Source of the DNA: Pedobacter glucosidilyticus
GTDB lineage: Bacteria; Bacteroidota; Bacteroidia; Sphingobacteriales; Sphingobacteriaceae
Reading direction: 5' to 3'
Assembly (NCBI RefSeq): GCF_002483235.1
Contig: NZ_DLHN01000037.1
Coordinates: forward strand, 87,875-151,874
DNA: 64,000 nucleotides
Position numbers and translations under genes: made by a program. This document shows positions 1 through 9,799 of this stretch, in pieces. The notes beneath the pieces were generated by a model that had not been told where the DNA came from, did no database searches, and was given only the letters and a program-made list of their open reading frames with translations. The first letter of the stretch is position 1. Every line of letters begins with the position of its first letter.

Positions 1-1078
1 CTATGATTTTATCATTTATACCATTACTGGTAGAAAAATAAACTTTACCATCTGGTGCCACACAAATAGCTCTCTTTCTTCCGTATTGTGCTCCAAAAAA
101 ATCTTGACTAGCTACTATAGCTGTACCTGCATCATTTAGTTTTAGTTGGACCAATTTACTAGCTTTTAAAGTAACCAATAGCAAAGAGTTTTTCCATTGC
201 GGTATGCTGTTATGGTTGTAATAAGTTAATCCGGCGGTGGCTATGGTTGGTGTCCAAGTTTGTAAGGGTGCGGCAACATTATTGTTTGTACAGAAGGTAT
301 TTTCTGCACTATTATCACAAGCGCCTACAACATTCGGCCATCCATAATTACGATTTTTCTCTATCAAATTTATCTCATCATCGGTATTAGGACCATGTTC
401 TGATGCATATAATTTTCCATCTACCATCACCAATCCTTGTGCATTACGATGCCCAAAAGACCAAATTTCACTATCTGGCATAGGGTTATCAGCAGGTATA
501 CTCCCATTTAGGTTAATTCTTAAAACCTTACCAGCTAAAGAATTTTTGTTTTGTGCCAGTGCAGTATTATTAGCATCCCCGGTTGTAATAAAAAGCTTTA
601 AATCAGGCGATATAAGCAATCTACTTCCATTATGAATATTAGCGGCTGGGATATTATCTAACAGAACTAAAGGACTATTTAGGGTTTGATTATTGTAGGT
701 ATACCTCACTACTTTTTCTGTGTAAACACCTAGTCTGTTATAATTGTAAACCACATAAACATAGGGCTCGGTAGCAAAGTTAGGATGTAAAGCCATTCCT
801 AGCAATCCGCCTTCTCCTCTAGCATCAATATCAGGAATGGTAAATAAAGGTTTTACTTGTTTAGTTGCTATTTCTAGTCTGCTAATTTTGCCACTACGCT
901 CTGTAAACCAAATATGATCATCTGGACCATAAATAATTTCCCAAGGATGAGAAAGCCCTGTTGCCATTTCTGTTGTAGCAAATTCTGCATCAGCTAAAGG
1001 TGTTTCCTCTTGTTGTCCTTTCTTTTCACAGCTTATAAAGAGAAAGAATAGTGCAAAGCTTAATAAACTATATTTCAT
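1..1078 (-). CDS. PQQ-dependent sugar (glucose/sorbosone-type) dehydrogenase lipoprotein, partial
   Basis: The reading frame opens with ATG at 1078 and runs off the left edge, so about 359 residues are visible and the C-terminus is missing. The N-terminus is a lipoprotein signal: a hydrophobic stretch ending in FISC, followed by a charged linker. The rest matches soluble PQQ-dependent aldose/sorbosone dehydrogenases, six-bladed propellers that oxidise sugars in the periplasm. Family-typical motifs seen are GLSHPWEI near the start, GEGGLLGMALHP, NIHNGSRLL (with the expected catalytic His), SFGHRNAQGL, EHGPNTDDEINL and NYGWP. Anchoring at the membrane is inferred from the Cys. The substrate cannot be told from sequence. 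The downstream neighbour mutS2 lies on the same strand and ends 64 bp before this start. Confidence 0.82.
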   Translation of the reverse strand, partial: MKYSLLSFALFFLFISCEKKGQQEETPLADAEFATTEMATGLSHPWEIIYGPDDHIWFTERSGKISRLEIATKQVKPLFTIPDIDARGEGGLLGMALHPNFATEPYVYVVYNYNRLGVYTEKVVRYTYNNQTLNSPLVLLDNIPAANIHNGSRLLISPDLKLFITTGDANNTALAQNKNSLAGKVLRINLNGSIPADNPMPDSEIWSFGHRNAQGLVMVDGKLYASEHGPNTDDEINLIEKNRNYGWPNVVGACDNSAENTFCTNNNVAAPLQTWTPTIATAGLTYYNHNSIPQWKNSLLLVTLKASKLVQLKLNDAGTAIVASQDFFGAQYGRKRAICVAPDGKVYFSTSNGINDKII

Positions 1079-1142
1079 AATAGGGATTTTGAAATATAAA
1101 CGTTTATCTGCAAGAAATAGTTTTTACACCTTGATTATCAAG

Positions 1143-3509
1143 CTATTTAAGATATACATAAGTAATCCCATCCCCGCCCCTATCGGCATGTTCGTCTTCC
1201 ATTCTGCTTACTTCGCTATATTTTTTCAGGTAATTTCTTATCAATTTCCTTAAAATACCATCGCCTTTACCATGTATCACTTTAAAAGAATTCATATTAA
1301 ACATAATGGCTTTATCCAGATATTTTTCTATTTCGTATAGCGCATCGTCACCTCTCTTACCTCTTACATCTATTTCACTTACAAAATCCGCAGCAGACTG
1401 CGTATGGGTTACTCTGCTAAGTTTACGAATGTCTTTGGGTACCTCGCTATTAGAAACCTTTATAGCCCTATTTTTTTTCACAACAGACCTTAACTCGCCA
1501 AAAGCAATAATCAAATTATCTTTATTAACTTCTAAAACTTGAGCTATATTACCAGAATCTGTTAGCTTAATCCAATCACCTTCTTTAACCTCTACAGTTT
1601 CATTAGTAATTTGCTTTGGCTTTTCTGCCTTTATTTCGTTCTTTTTAAGCTCTGTATGAAGCTGACTTCTCAATTCCTGAGTCTTTTCTTTATCAGCTTT
1701 GCTTTCTTTTATCTCAGCAATGGTATTTTCTACAAGTTTATTGGCATTTTTAATGATTTGTTGCGCTTCAAGCTTGGCTTCTTTGAGGAGGTTTTTCTTA
1801 TTTTCATCATAAAAAGCTTTTAACTTCTCATTCTCATCTAGTAATGATTTTGCTTTTCTCTGAAGCTTATCTATCTCAATCTTTTTCTCTAAAACTTCTT
1901 TTTTATCACGTTCTAAATCAATCAATAAAGTATCTACTTTTCTTTGCTGTATACTGATTTTACTCTTCGCTAAATCTAGCAATTGTTTAGATAAACCAAT
2001 TTTTTGTGCAATTTCAAAAGCATAAGAACTGCCAGGCTTACCCATCTCTAACATGTAAAGCGGTTGCAGATGGATATTATCAAAAATCATAGATGCATTT
2101 TCAATACCAGTGGTATGATTAGCAAATATTTTCAGATTAGAATAGTGTGTGGTGATTACTCCAAAAGCGTTTTTCTTGTTGATGATTTCTAAAACAGCCT
2201 CAGCAATGGGCCCACCAAATTGAGGATCGGTACCGGTACCAAATTCATCTATCAATACCAAAGTTTTGGCGTTGGAAAACTCCGTAAAGTATTTCATTTT
2301 TGATAGATGAGCGCTATAAGTACTTAAATCGCTTTCTATGGATTGATCGTCTCCAATATCAGCAAAAAGCTGTTTAAATATGCCAAATTCTGATTCCTCT
2401 GCCACAGGCACCAACAAACCGGCTTGTACCATAATTTGTAATAAGCCTACGGTTTTCATGGCTACGGATTTACCTCCTGCATTAGGCCCAGAAACCAATA
2501 AAATCCTAGTTTTCTCGTCTAAATGCATATTTAAAGGCACTACAGGTTTTCCGTTTTGCTTTGCCCCTATAACCAATAAAGGATGACGAGCATTCACCAA
2601 TTTTAACCTCGTATCTTTTAAAACAACAGGCATTTCTGCATCAATTTCAATAGCAAAAAGTGCTTTTGCCCTTACAAAATCCAGCTTGGTTAAAAAGTTA
2701 TGATAAGAATATAAAATAGGTACGTAAGGGCGAGTTTTATCTGTTAAGTCGGTTAAAATTTTGATGATTTCCCTTCTGCGCTCAAACTCCATATCCCTTA
2801 TTAGGTTATTGAGGTTAAAAACTTCTTCGGGTTCTATGTAAACGGTTTGCCCAGATGCAGACTCATCATGAACAAAACCTTTTAATTTCCTTTTATTTTC
2901 TGCTAAAATAGGGATACAAATTCTACCATCTCTAACGGTTAAACTACCATCGGCAACCCAGTTGTTTTGTTGGGCATTTTTATAAATCTGGTCTACTTTT
3001 TTACGGGCATCTTGTTCTGCTTTGGCAATAGCATCAGTTAAATAAGCTAATTCTTTAGATGCATTATTCTTGATTTTACCCTTAACATCTATAATCGCTT
3101 CTATATTTTTAATGATGCTTTTTTCTATAGGTAAATGCTCAAACAGTGCTTCTAAATTAGGATACAAGCCATTCCGCTCTTCAAAATATTTGATAACCGC
3201 AAAAACTGTAAGCAAAGAATTATAAATCTGAAAAAACTCTTCCTCACTTAAAAAAGTACCTTCTATTTTGGCTTTATCAGAAAGTCTTTTGATGTCAAAA
3301 AAACTTTGGATGGATAAAGGCTGATCGTTCTTAATGATATTTTTAAACTCTTGCGTTTGCTTCAAGAACTTAATTATCTGATCATAATTAGCCATGAACT
3401 GGATTTTATCCACCATTCCACGCCCCATATCACTCATACAAAAAGATCTGATGTTGGCTTTTATCTCATCAAAACCTAATTTGTCTAAACTATTTACTGG
3501 ATAAATCAT
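1143..3509 (-). CDS. mutS2: MutS2 family protein (Smr-domain ATPase)
   Basis: 788 residues, normal for MutS2. In other bacteria the family limits homologous recombination or rescues collided ribosomes. There is no mismatch-recognition domain of the MutS1 type. The ATPase core shows Walker A GPNAGGKS at 341-348 and Walker B IDEFGTGTD at 420-428. A long charged coiled coil follows (about 520-630), then a KOW-like basic patch, and a C-terminal Smr domain from about 715 with IDVRG and the loop HGKGDG. The Smr motif is the DVRG form usual in MutS2. It lies 27 bp downstream of the DUF4296 lipoprotein on the same strand, probably one transcript. Function beyond family level is inference. Confidence 0.95.
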   Translation of the reverse strand: MIYPVNSLDKLGFDEIKANIRSFCMSDMGRGMVDKIQFMANYDQIIKFLKQTQEFKNIIKNDQPLSIQSFFDIKRLSDKAKIEGTFLSEEEFFQIYNSLLTVFAVIKYFEERNGLYPNLEALFEHLPIEKSIIKNIEAIIDVKGKIKNNASKELAYLTDAIAKAEQDARKKVDQIYKNAQQNNWVADGSLTVRDGRICIPILAENKRKLKGFVHDESASGQTVYIEPEEVFNLNNLIRDMEFERRREIIKILTDLTDKTRPYVPILYSYHNFLTKLDFVRAKALFAIEIDAEMPVVLKDTRLKLVNARHPLLVIGAKQNGKPVVPLNMHLDEKTRILLVSGPNAGGKSVAMKTVGLLQIMVQAGLLVPVAEESEFGIFKQLFADIGDDQSIESDLSTYSAHLSKMKYFTEFSNAKTLVLIDEFGTGTDPQFGGPIAEAVLEIINKKNAFGVITTHYSNLKIFANHTTGIENASMIFDNIHLQPLYMLEMGKPGSSYAFEIAQKIGLSKQLLDLAKSKISIQQRKVDTLLIDLERDKKEVLEKKIEIDKLQRKAKSLLDENEKLKAFYDENKKNLLKEAKLEAQQIIKNANKLVENTIAEIKESKADKEKTQELRSQLHTELKKNEIKAEKPKQITNETVEVKEGDWIKLTDSGNIAQVLEVNKDNLIIAFGELRSVVKKNRAIKVSNSEVPKDIRKLSRVTHTQSAADFVSEIDVRGKRGDDALYEIEKYLDKAIMFNMNSFKVIHGKGDGILRKLIRNYLKKYSEVSRMEDEHADRGGDGITYVYLK

Positions 3510-3536
3510 CTACTGCTCAAATTAAACTTGAAACAC

Positions 3537-4091
3537 CTATTTAATAGGCCTTCTTCTAACCCTAAGGCTATCTTGTGTTTGACGTTGTATTTCTTTAATC
3601 TCTTTACGGATGATTCCTTTATTTAAATCCACAGTTTTAGCAACAGAGTCTTTTTTAAGCTTATAAATTAGACTACTGCTAATAATTGCTTTGTTTAAAC
3701 TATCAATAAATTTAAGCGGCAATCTTAAAGTTCTTAACTGTTCTTTATTGATTTCATCTTGCATTCTTAACAAACTATCCTCAACAACTTCATATATCTC
3801 TTTCATCTGCTCGGTATTTTTACCATAATATTTTAAGCTGGTGCTAAACTTTGCAGAATCTATTTGATGCCTGTTAAAAACATAGTTATAGCGGTCTTTG
3901 GCAAAAATCAATAAAGAATCCTGATTAAATCTAACATCCAAAGCAGCATCACTTAAGTGCATATCAATCAATACATTAGCCATTTCATCTTCGGCTATCA
4001 AGTTATCAGGCTTATCATCATTGTTACAGGCTACAAAAAAAATAAGTAAACAAAACAAAGCCAGCAATTTTTTCATTCGTATTTTTACCAT
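3537..4091 (-). CDS. DUF4296 domain lipoprotein
   Basis: A 184-residue putative lipoprotein. A short basic start leads into LLALFCLLIFFVAC, a lipobox whose Cys would be lipidated. ATG at 4076 (MKKLL) is an equally good start. The body is charged and helical, with MANVLIDMHLSDAAL and a conserved YNYVFNRHQID-like segment that I recognise from DUF4296, a Bacteroidota-specific family of unknown function. The C-terminus is very basic (RVRRRPIK). It is followed by mutS2 with a 27-bp gap and is divergent from the YggS gene with only 24 bp between starts, so both promoters must overlap neighbouring coding sequence or be very compact. No function can be assigned. Confidence 0.8.
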   Translation of the reverse strand: MVKIRMKKLLALFCLLIFFVACNNDDKPDNLIAEDEMANVLIDMHLSDAALDVRFNQDSLLIFAKDRYNYVFNRHQIDSAKFSTSLKYYGKNTEQMKEIYEVVEDSLLRMQDEINKEQLRTLRLPLKFIDSLNKAIISSSLIYKLKKDSVAKTVDLNKGIIRKEIKEIQRQTQDSLRVRRRPIK

Positions 4092-4115
4092 TTAAAAAGC
4101 TAAAATTACAGATAA

Positions 4116-4808
4116 ATGAGCATTACAGATAATTTATTAAAACTAAAAAAAGAGATAGAGCAAGAAGATGTAAAACTCATTGCTGTTTCTAAAACAAAAC
4201 CAGTTGAAGATATTATGGAAGCTTATTTGGCTGGGCAACGTTTGTTTGGAGAAAACCATGTGCAAGAATTGGTAGAGAAGCATGAAGCCCTACCAAAAGA
4301 TATAGAATGGCATTTAATTGGCCATTTACAAACCAATAAAGTAAAATACATTGCCCCTTTTATACACCTCATCCACTCGGTTGATAGTTTAAAGCTATTA
4401 CAAGAAATTAATAAGCAAGCTGCAAAAAATAATAGGGTTATCAATTGCTTATTACAAGTTTACATTGCCGATGAAGAAACAAAATACGGTTTAGGTTTTG
4501 ATGAGGTGATAGATTTATTACGCTCTGATGAATTTGCAAGCTTACAAAACATAAAAATTGTTGGCTTAATGGGAATCGCAACCAATTCTGATAACGAGAA
4601 GCAAATAAAGGAAGAGTTTTACGAGCTTAAAACTTTATTTGATGGTATAAAAACCTCTTATTTTAGGAAAGATGATGGATTTAAAGAAATTTCTATGGGT
4701 ATGTCTACCGATTATAAAATTGCCATAGAACAAGGCTCTACCATGATAAGAATTGGAAGCGATATTTTTGGCAAAAGAGTAATTAAGCATTTTAAAAACG
4801 TAGAATGA
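4116..4808 (+). CDS. YggS-family PLP homeostasis protein
   Basis: 230 residues, typical for the YggS/PROSC family. These proteins bind pyridoxal phosphate in an alanine-racemase-type barrel but have no known catalytic activity; they buffer PLP and affect amino acid pools. The PLP lysine is K26 in AVSKTKP, followed by the family motifs LFGENHVQEL, WHLIGHLQTNKVK and, near the C-terminus, SMGMSTDY. All match the family well. The gene starts a compact plus-strand run, since its stop overlaps the next ATG (GNAT acetyltransferase) by 4 bp in the ATGA arrangement, which suggests translational coupling. Confidence 0.95.
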   Translation: MSITDNLLKLKKEIEQEDVKLIAVSKTKPVEDIMEAYLAGQRLFGENHVQELVEKHEALPKDIEWHLIGHLQTNKVKYIAPFIHLIHSVDSLKLLQEINKQAAKNNRVINCLLQVYIADEETKYGLGFDEVIDLLRSDEFASLQNIKIVGLMGIATNSDNEKQIKEEFYELKTLFDGIKTSYFRKDDGFKEISMGMSTDYKIAIEQGSTMIRIGSDIFGKRVIKHFKNVE

Positions 4809-5263
4809 TTAGAGAAGCCCAAAAATTAGACTGCCCAAGAATGTTAGAGTTGATTCATGAACTTGCCCTTTATGAAAAAGCACCTGATGAGGTTACCGTT
4901 ACTTTAGAAGAGTTTATTGATGCTGGTTTTGGAGAAAAGCCCGTTTGGAAAGCTTTTGTAGCAGAAATTGAGGGTAAAGTAGAAGGCTTTGCTTTGTTTT
5001 ACATACGCTACTCTACCTGGAAAGGCTGCCGTTTATATCTTGAGGATTTTATTGTTACTGAAAAGATGCGTGGCCGAGGAATTGGCAAACTATTATTTGA
5101 GCGCACCATACAAGAAGCTAAAGAAAAAGGCTATAAAGGTATGGTTTGGCAAGTACTTGATTGGAATGAGCCTGCTATAAATTTTTATAGAAAATATGAA
5201 GCTTACTTAGAAAATGGCTGGCTTAATGCTTCATTATCCAGCCAACAAATACAAAAATTCTAA
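4805..5263 (+). CDS. GNAT family N-acetyltransferase
   Basis: 152 residues forming a single GNAT fold. The acetyl-CoA pyrophosphate-binding loop is RGRGIGK at 89-95, preceded by the strand YLEDFIVTEKM and followed by VWQVLDWNEPAINFYRKYEA, the usual motif B with the late Tyr. It resembles the spermidine/diamine acetyltransferase-like branch (LIHELALYEKAPDEV near the start), but the acceptor cannot be named safely. It overlaps the YggS gene by 4 bp and is followed 3 bp later by a lipoprotein gene, so it belongs to that operon. Confidence 0.9.
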   Translation: MIREAQKLDCPRMLELIHELALYEKAPDEVTVTLEEFIDAGFGEKPVWKAFVAEIEGKVEGFALFYIRYSTWKGCRLYLEDFIVTEKMRGRGIGKLLFERTIQEAKEKGYKGMVWQVLDWNEPAINFYRKYEAYLENGWLNASLSSQQIQKF

Positions 5264-5266
5264 CTT

Positions 5267-6064
5267 ATGAAACATTATATTTTACTAGCTTTCATTGCTC
5301 TTACATTTATTAGCTGTAATCAAAATAAGCCAAAACAGGCAGAACAAGAACATGCTAAACAAATTGCTAAAGATACCTTAGCTTATGAACTTATAAACTT
5401 TTATAAAACCACACCAAGCTGTAAAAGTGATACTTGCGAAGCCTATGTAAAAGCTGTTTACCCGGTTTTTAAAACAGATTCTTTAAACAAATTTGTCAGC
5501 AAAATCATTACTACTTTACCTTATAATGGTGTACCAACAAATAATTTAAACTTAGCTGCAGATTCTTTTATTAACGATTATCTAAGGTTTAAAAAAGAGT
5601 TTCCTGATAGCCCAGCAGGCTACGCATGGGATCAGAATTTTAGAATAGCTTATCAGGATAAAGATTTTATCAATTTCGCTTATCAAACCTATGTTTATAC
5701 GGGTGGGGCACATGGTTTAGAAACCATTCAGTATTTCAATGTTTCTAAAAAAGACTATCAAATTATACAACTAAAAGATATTTTTGATAAAGATGAAAGA
5801 GCGCAATTAAATACTATTGCCGAGCAAATTTTTAGAAAACAAGAAGGCTTAAAAGCCGATGATAACTTAGACAGCTATTTCTTTGACGAGCAAAAGTTTA
5901 AGCTTAATGAGAACTTCATCATCACCGATAAGGGATTAAAATTTATGTATAACCCTTACGAGATTAAAGCGTATGCTTATGGCAGAACAGAACTGCTTAT
6001 CCCATACGAAGACATGCAAGAAATCATAAAAAAAGAAAGTATTTTATCAAAATTCAAACTATAA
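5267..6064 (+). CDS. RsiV-like DUF3298/DUF4163 lipoprotein
   Basis: 265 residues with a lipoprotein signal (ILLAFIALTFISC). The C-terminal half has YVYTGGAHG, followed by an acidic dimension with LKDIFDKDE and the closing motif FMYNPYEIKAYAYG, the hallmarks of DUF3298. That domain also occurs in RsiV, the lysozyme-binding anti-sigma factor of Bacillus. Here there is no cytoplasmic anti-sigma part, so only a surface or periplasmic binding role is suggested. Its TAA shares one base with the ATG of the aspartate kinase gene, so the two are translated in tandem. The true ligand is unknown. Confidence 0.85.
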   Translation: MKHYILLAFIALTFISCNQNKPKQAEQEHAKQIAKDTLAYELINFYKTTPSCKSDTCEAYVKAVYPVFKTDSLNKFVSKIITTLPYNGVPTNNLNLAADSFINDYLRFKKEFPDSPAGYAWDQNFRIAYQDKDFINFAYQTYVYTGGAHGLETIQYFNVSKKDYQIIQLKDIFDKDERAQLNTIAEQIFRKQEGLKADDNLDSYFFDEQKFKLNENFIITDKGLKFMYNPYEIKAYAYGRTELLIPYEDMQEIIKKESILSKFKL

Positions 6065-7329
6065 TGGAGGTATTCAAATTTGGTGGCGCTTCTGTAAAAG
6101 ACGCCGATGGTATTAAAAACTTAAGTCTTATACTTAAGAAAAACATCGGTAAACAGCTATTAGTGGTTATTTCTGCTATGGGTAAAACTACCAATGCTTT
6201 AGAAAAACTTACCAAAAGCTATTTTGATAAAAAAGATGATGTTTTTGATATTCTAGACGAGATTAAAACTTATCATTTTAGTATTTTAGACCAACTTTTT
6301 GAGAATAAAAACGCCAAAGTTTTTGATGAGCTTAATAACACTTTTGTGGAAATTGAGTGGATAATTGAAGACGAACCACAAGATGAGTTTAATTTCATTT
6401 ACGACCAAATAGTTTCTATTGGCGAAATCCTTTCTACCAAGATAGTCAGTCATTATTTAAATACCGTTGGTATTAACAACAAATGGCTTGATGCCCGTTC
6501 CTACATCCAAACGGATAATACTTACCGCGAAGCCAAAATTAACTGGGAGAAAACAGAAAAGTTAATTGCTCAAGGCATCCCTCCTATCTTGAAAGAGCAA
6601 ATGGCCATTACACAAGGTTTTATTGGCAATACCTCAGAAAATTTCACAACTACTTTGGGCAGAGAAGGTTCTGATTATACTGCATCTATTTTTGCAAGTT
6701 GTTTAAATGCAAGCCAAGTTACCGTTTGGAAAGATGTACCGGGTATTTTAAATGCTGACCCCAAATTATTTAAAGATACCCAAAAACTGGACGAATTATC
6801 TTACGCAGAAGCCATAGAAATGACTTATTATGGTGCTACAGTTATTCATCCAAAAACCATTAAACCGTTACAAAATAAAGGTATTCCACTATTTGTGAAG
6901 CCTTTTATGCAACCAGAAGAGGCAGGAACCATCATTAAGGAAGCCGATATTGCTATTCGGATTCCTATTTTGATTGTAAAGCAAAACCAACTGTTGTTGA
7001 GTATATCAACTAAAGATTTTTCTTTTATGACGGAGCATCATCTAAAAGATTTATTTGCGGCTTTTTCTCAAACAAATATTAAAATTAACATGATGCAGGT
7101 ATCAGCACTTAGTTTTTCTGCTTGTTTTGATGATGATGAAAGCAAGTTTAATCAGCTTAAAAATTTACTTGAGGCAAATTTTAGTTATAAATACAACAAT
7201 CATTTACAGCTTATAACTATTAGGCATGCTACAGAAGATAGCATAAAAACTTATGCACAAGCAAAGAGTTTATTGCTAGAACAAAGAAGCAGAACAACAG
7301 CACAGTTTATCCTAAAAAATGATGAATAA
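6064..7329 (+). CDS. Aspartate kinase (monofunctional)
   Basis: 421 residues. It phosphorylates aspartate, the entry step to lysine, threonine and methionine. The N-terminal amino-acid-kinase domain begins VFKFGGASVKDADG. The nucleotide and substrate regions TTLGREGSDYTA, VWKDVPGILNADP and EMTYYGATVIHPKTIKPL are all present. The C-terminal 120 residues form the ACT-type regulatory part and diverge strongly from the canonical inhibitor-binding motif, so feedback behaviour cannot be predicted. It overlaps the preceding lipoprotein gene by one base and the following methyltransferase gene by about 11 bases. Pathway fit: its product feeds the homoserine used by MetX/MetY near 24 kb. Confidence 0.95.
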   Translation: MEVFKFGGASVKDADGIKNLSLILKKNIGKQLLVVISAMGKTTNALEKLTKSYFDKKDDVFDILDEIKTYHFSILDQLFENKNAKVFDELNNTFVEIEWIIEDEPQDEFNFIYDQIVSIGEILSTKIVSHYLNTVGINNKWLDARSYIQTDNTYREAKINWEKTEKLIAQGIPPILKEQMAITQGFIGNTSENFTTTLGREGSDYTASIFASCLNASQVTVWKDVPGILNADPKLFKDTQKLDELSYAEAIEMTYYGATVIHPKTIKPLQNKGIPLFVKPFMQPEEAGTIIKEADIAIRIPILIVKQNQLLLSISTKDFSFMTEHHLKDLFAAFSQTNIKINMMQVSALSFSACFDDDESKFNQLKNLLEANFSYKYNNHLQLITIRHATEDSIKTYAQAKSLLLEQRSRTTAQFILKNDE

Positions 7330-8494
7330 AGCACTTTTAGATAAAGAAGTTCAGGATTATATTAGGCTTAACGCCGATGTCGATGTGAATAAAATTATCT
7401 TAAAAGGCTCCCCGTTTAAAGGTATTGATGTAAAAGAAATTGCTAACCAAATACAAGGGAAGAAAGCAACAGCCAAAAAGCTCCCCTTATGGGCAAATAC
7501 TGATGGCATTATTTATCCACCAAAACTAAACTTAGAGCAGTCATCATCAGAAATAACAGCACTTTATAAAAGCAAATTGGTTAAAAATGCCAAATTGGTT
7601 GATTTAACAGGTGGTTTTGGTGTTGATGATTTTTACTTTGCTAAAGAAGCTAAAGAGGTTGTACATTGCGAACTTAATACGCAACTATCTGCCCTAGCAC
7701 AACACAACAACCAATTGTTAGGTGCTCAGAACATTACATTTCATACCGGCGATAGCCATGAATACCTGCAAAAAATACAGCAAACTGATATTATTTATAC
7801 AGACCCCTCTAGAAGAGTAGAAAACTCGAAAGTATTTTTATTGCAAGATTGCGAGCCAAACATTATCCAACATCTGGATTTTTATTTATCTAAAGCTTCA
7901 AAAATCATATTAAAAGCAGCCCCTATTTTAGATATTTATGCAGCGGTTAAGGCGCTTAAATATGTAAGCGAAATACATGTTGTAAGTGTAAATAACGAGT
8001 GTAAAGAGCTTTTATTCATTATAGAAAAGCAAGCATCAGCAACTAAAATTATTTGTGCTTTATTAAGTGTTGATCATCAAAATATCTTAGAATTTCCATA
8101 TCTGGAAGAAGAAAACATCATCAGCCCAAGCTATAAAAACCCCGAAACTTATTTGTATGAGCCAGATGCTGCTATTTTAAAAGCTGGTCTTTTTAAAAGT
8201 ATTGCCCAAAAGTTTGACTTATATAAATTACATCAGCATTCGCATGTATATACTTCAACAGTATTAAAGCAAGATTTTCCAGGTCGTGTTTTAAAGATTA
8301 AAGCGTATTATGATTTAAAGCAATTTTCTAGACAACAAATAGAACAGGCAAATGTTATATGCAGAAATTTTCCGTTGAAACCAGAAGAGGTGAAGAAAAA
8401 GTTTAAGATAAAAGATGGTGGTGATACCTATTTGTATTGTACAACCATTTCTAATGGATTAAAGATTATGATAATTGCAGAAAGAATTATCTGA
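7319..8494 (+). CDS. SAM-dependent methyltransferase with THUMP-like domain
   Basis: 391 residues (390 if the second of two adjacent ATGs is used). The Rossmann-type methyltransferase core has motif I VDLTGGFG at 94-101, an acidic motif II (VVHCELN) and the motif IV-like segment IIYTDPSRR. The C-terminal 100 residues (KIKAYYDLKQFSRQQIEQANV, a basic RNFPLKPEEVKKKFKIKDGG stretch) correspond to the THUMP-like RNA-binding domain found in a Bacteroidota methyltransferase family. RNA, probably tRNA or rRNA, is therefore the likely substrate by inference, but the target base is unknown. It overlaps the aspartate kinase gene and ends the operon. Confidence 0.87.
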   Translation: MMNKALLDKEVQDYIRLNADVDVNKIILKGSPFKGIDVKEIANQIQGKKATAKKLPLWANTDGIIYPPKLNLEQSSSEITALYKSKLVKNAKLVDLTGGFGVDDFYFAKEAKEVVHCELNTQLSALAQHNNQLLGAQNITFHTGDSHEYLQKIQQTDIIYTDPSRRVENSKVFLLQDCEPNIIQHLDFYLSKASKIILKAAPILDIYAAVKALKYVSEIHVVSVNNECKELLFIIEKQASATKIICALLSVDHQNILEFPYLEEENIISPSYKNPETYLYEPDAAILKAGLFKSIAQKFDLYKLHQHSHVYTSTVLKQDFPGRVLKIKAYYDLKQFSRQQIEQANVICRNFPLKPEEVKKKFKIKDGGDTYLYCTTISNGLKIMIIAERII

Positions 8495-8502
8495 AATTAT
8501 TT

Positions 8503-8510
8503 TACATTTG
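8503..8510 (+). promoter_or_regulatory. Candidate -7 box upstream of the ROK gene
   Basis: TACATTTG matches the Bacteroidota -7 consensus TAnnTTTG and lies 73 bp before the ROK start. No clear TTTG -33 element is present at the expected spacing, so this is a weak call from pattern alone. Confidence 0.4.
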
Positions 8511-8583
8511 AAACAAATTAAACATCTATTAAATATCCAGACTTAAACACAGCCTAAATTTTCATGATTTTTAAATTAAAAAA

Positions 8584-9795
8584 ATGACATTTTTTGAAGA
8601 AATAAACAATGATAGCTTAGCAGGGGTAGCTCTTAAAAATATCAACATCAAAAAAGCAGTAATTTCATATTTTGCAAATACTGGAAACTCTACCATTGCA
8701 GATTTATGTAAAGAATTAGCTTTAAGCGCTCCAAAAGTTAATAATATTCTTAATGATTTACTTGCCGATGGCCTGGTTAAAGATTATGGAAAAGTAGAAT
8801 CTACCGGAGGAAGAAAACCTAATATTTATGGTTTAGTAGCAGAATCGGCTTTTTTTATTGGAGTTGATGTTAAAAAAACGCATATCAATATAGGTTTATC
8901 AGATTTAAAAAAGAATATCATTAAATATACCGAGCATTTGCCTTATCAACTGGCAAATACTCAGGAATCTTTGGATGAACTTTATGAATTGATTAGAAAT
9001 TTCATCAAAAGCTTAAAAACTCCTAAAGATAAAATTTTAGGCATTGGTATTAATTTAAGCGGTAGAATTAATTATACCACTGGCAATAGCTACAACGCAT
9101 TTCATTTTAATAAAAAGCCATTAAATAAAATTATGGAAAGCAGTTTAGGTATTAAGGTTTTTTTAGAAAACGACTCTAATGCAATGGCTTTTGGAGAGTT
9201 CTCATCAGGTGTAGTAAATGGCGAAAAAAATGTTTTGTTTTTAAATGTTGATTATGGCTTAGGACTTGGCATCATCATTAATAACCAACTCTATTACGGA
9301 AAATCTGGATTTGCCGGAGAATTTGGACATATCCCGATGTTTAAAAATGAAGTTTTATGTTATTGTGGTAAAAAAGGCTGTTTAGAAACAGAAGCGTCAG
9401 GAAATTATTTACTACGCATGTTTAAAGAAAAATTAGCTTCGGGTTTAGCCTCATCTATTAATAGAGATCCGAAAAATATACAATTGGAAGATATTATTAA
9501 AGCTGTTAATCAGGACGATACCTTGGCGATAGAAACACTAGCCGATATGGCTGATAATTTAGGAAGAGGTATTGCATTACTTATCAATATCTTCAATCCA
9601 GAACTGATTGTTATAGGAGGTAGTTTGGCAGCAACTGGAGATTATTTAAGACTTCCTATCAGAAGTGCTATCAATAAATATTCTTTAAGTTTAGTAAATG
9701 TTGATACTAAAATTCAGATTTCACAACTAGGAGAAAAATCTGGTGTTGTAGGTGCTTGTTTATTATCAAGAAATCGTGTGTTTAACATCGCATAA
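8584..9795 (+). CDS. ROK family transcriptional regulator / sugar kinase-like protein
   Basis: 403 residues. An N-terminal winged helix-turn-helix (about 18-80, with STIADLCKELALSAPKVNNI as recognition helices and the GGRKP wing) precedes a ROK domain. ATP-site segment IGVDVKKTHI starts near 92, sugar-contact END at 195-197, EFGH at 246-249, and the zinc site is C259, C261, C266 plus the His of EFGH. This architecture is the NagC/Mlc type, normally a repressor released by a sugar or sugar phosphate. The conserved kinase Asp region is retained, so catalytic activity cannot be excluded. No sugar operon adjoins it, so targets are elsewhere. It faces the serine dehydratase gene with a 4-bp gap. 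Confidence 0.92.
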   Translation: MTFFEEINNDSLAGVALKNINIKKAVISYFANTGNSTIADLCKELALSAPKVNNILNDLLADGLVKDYGKVESTGGRKPNIYGLVAESAFFIGVDVKKTHINIGLSDLKKNIIKYTEHLPYQLANTQESLDELYELIRNFIKSLKTPKDKILGIGINLSGRINYTTGNSYNAFHFNKKPLNKIMESSLGIKVFLENDSNAMAFGEFSSGVVNGEKNVLFLNVDYGLGLGIIINNQLYYGKSGFAGEFGHIPMFKNEVLCYCGKKGCLETEASGNYLLRMFKEKLASGLASSINRDPKNIQLEDIIKAVNQDDTLAIETLADMADNLGRGIALLINIFNPELIVIGGSLAATGDYLRLPIRSAINKYSLSLVNVDTKIQISQLGEKSGVVGACLLSRNRVFNIA

Positions 9796-9799
9796 AAAA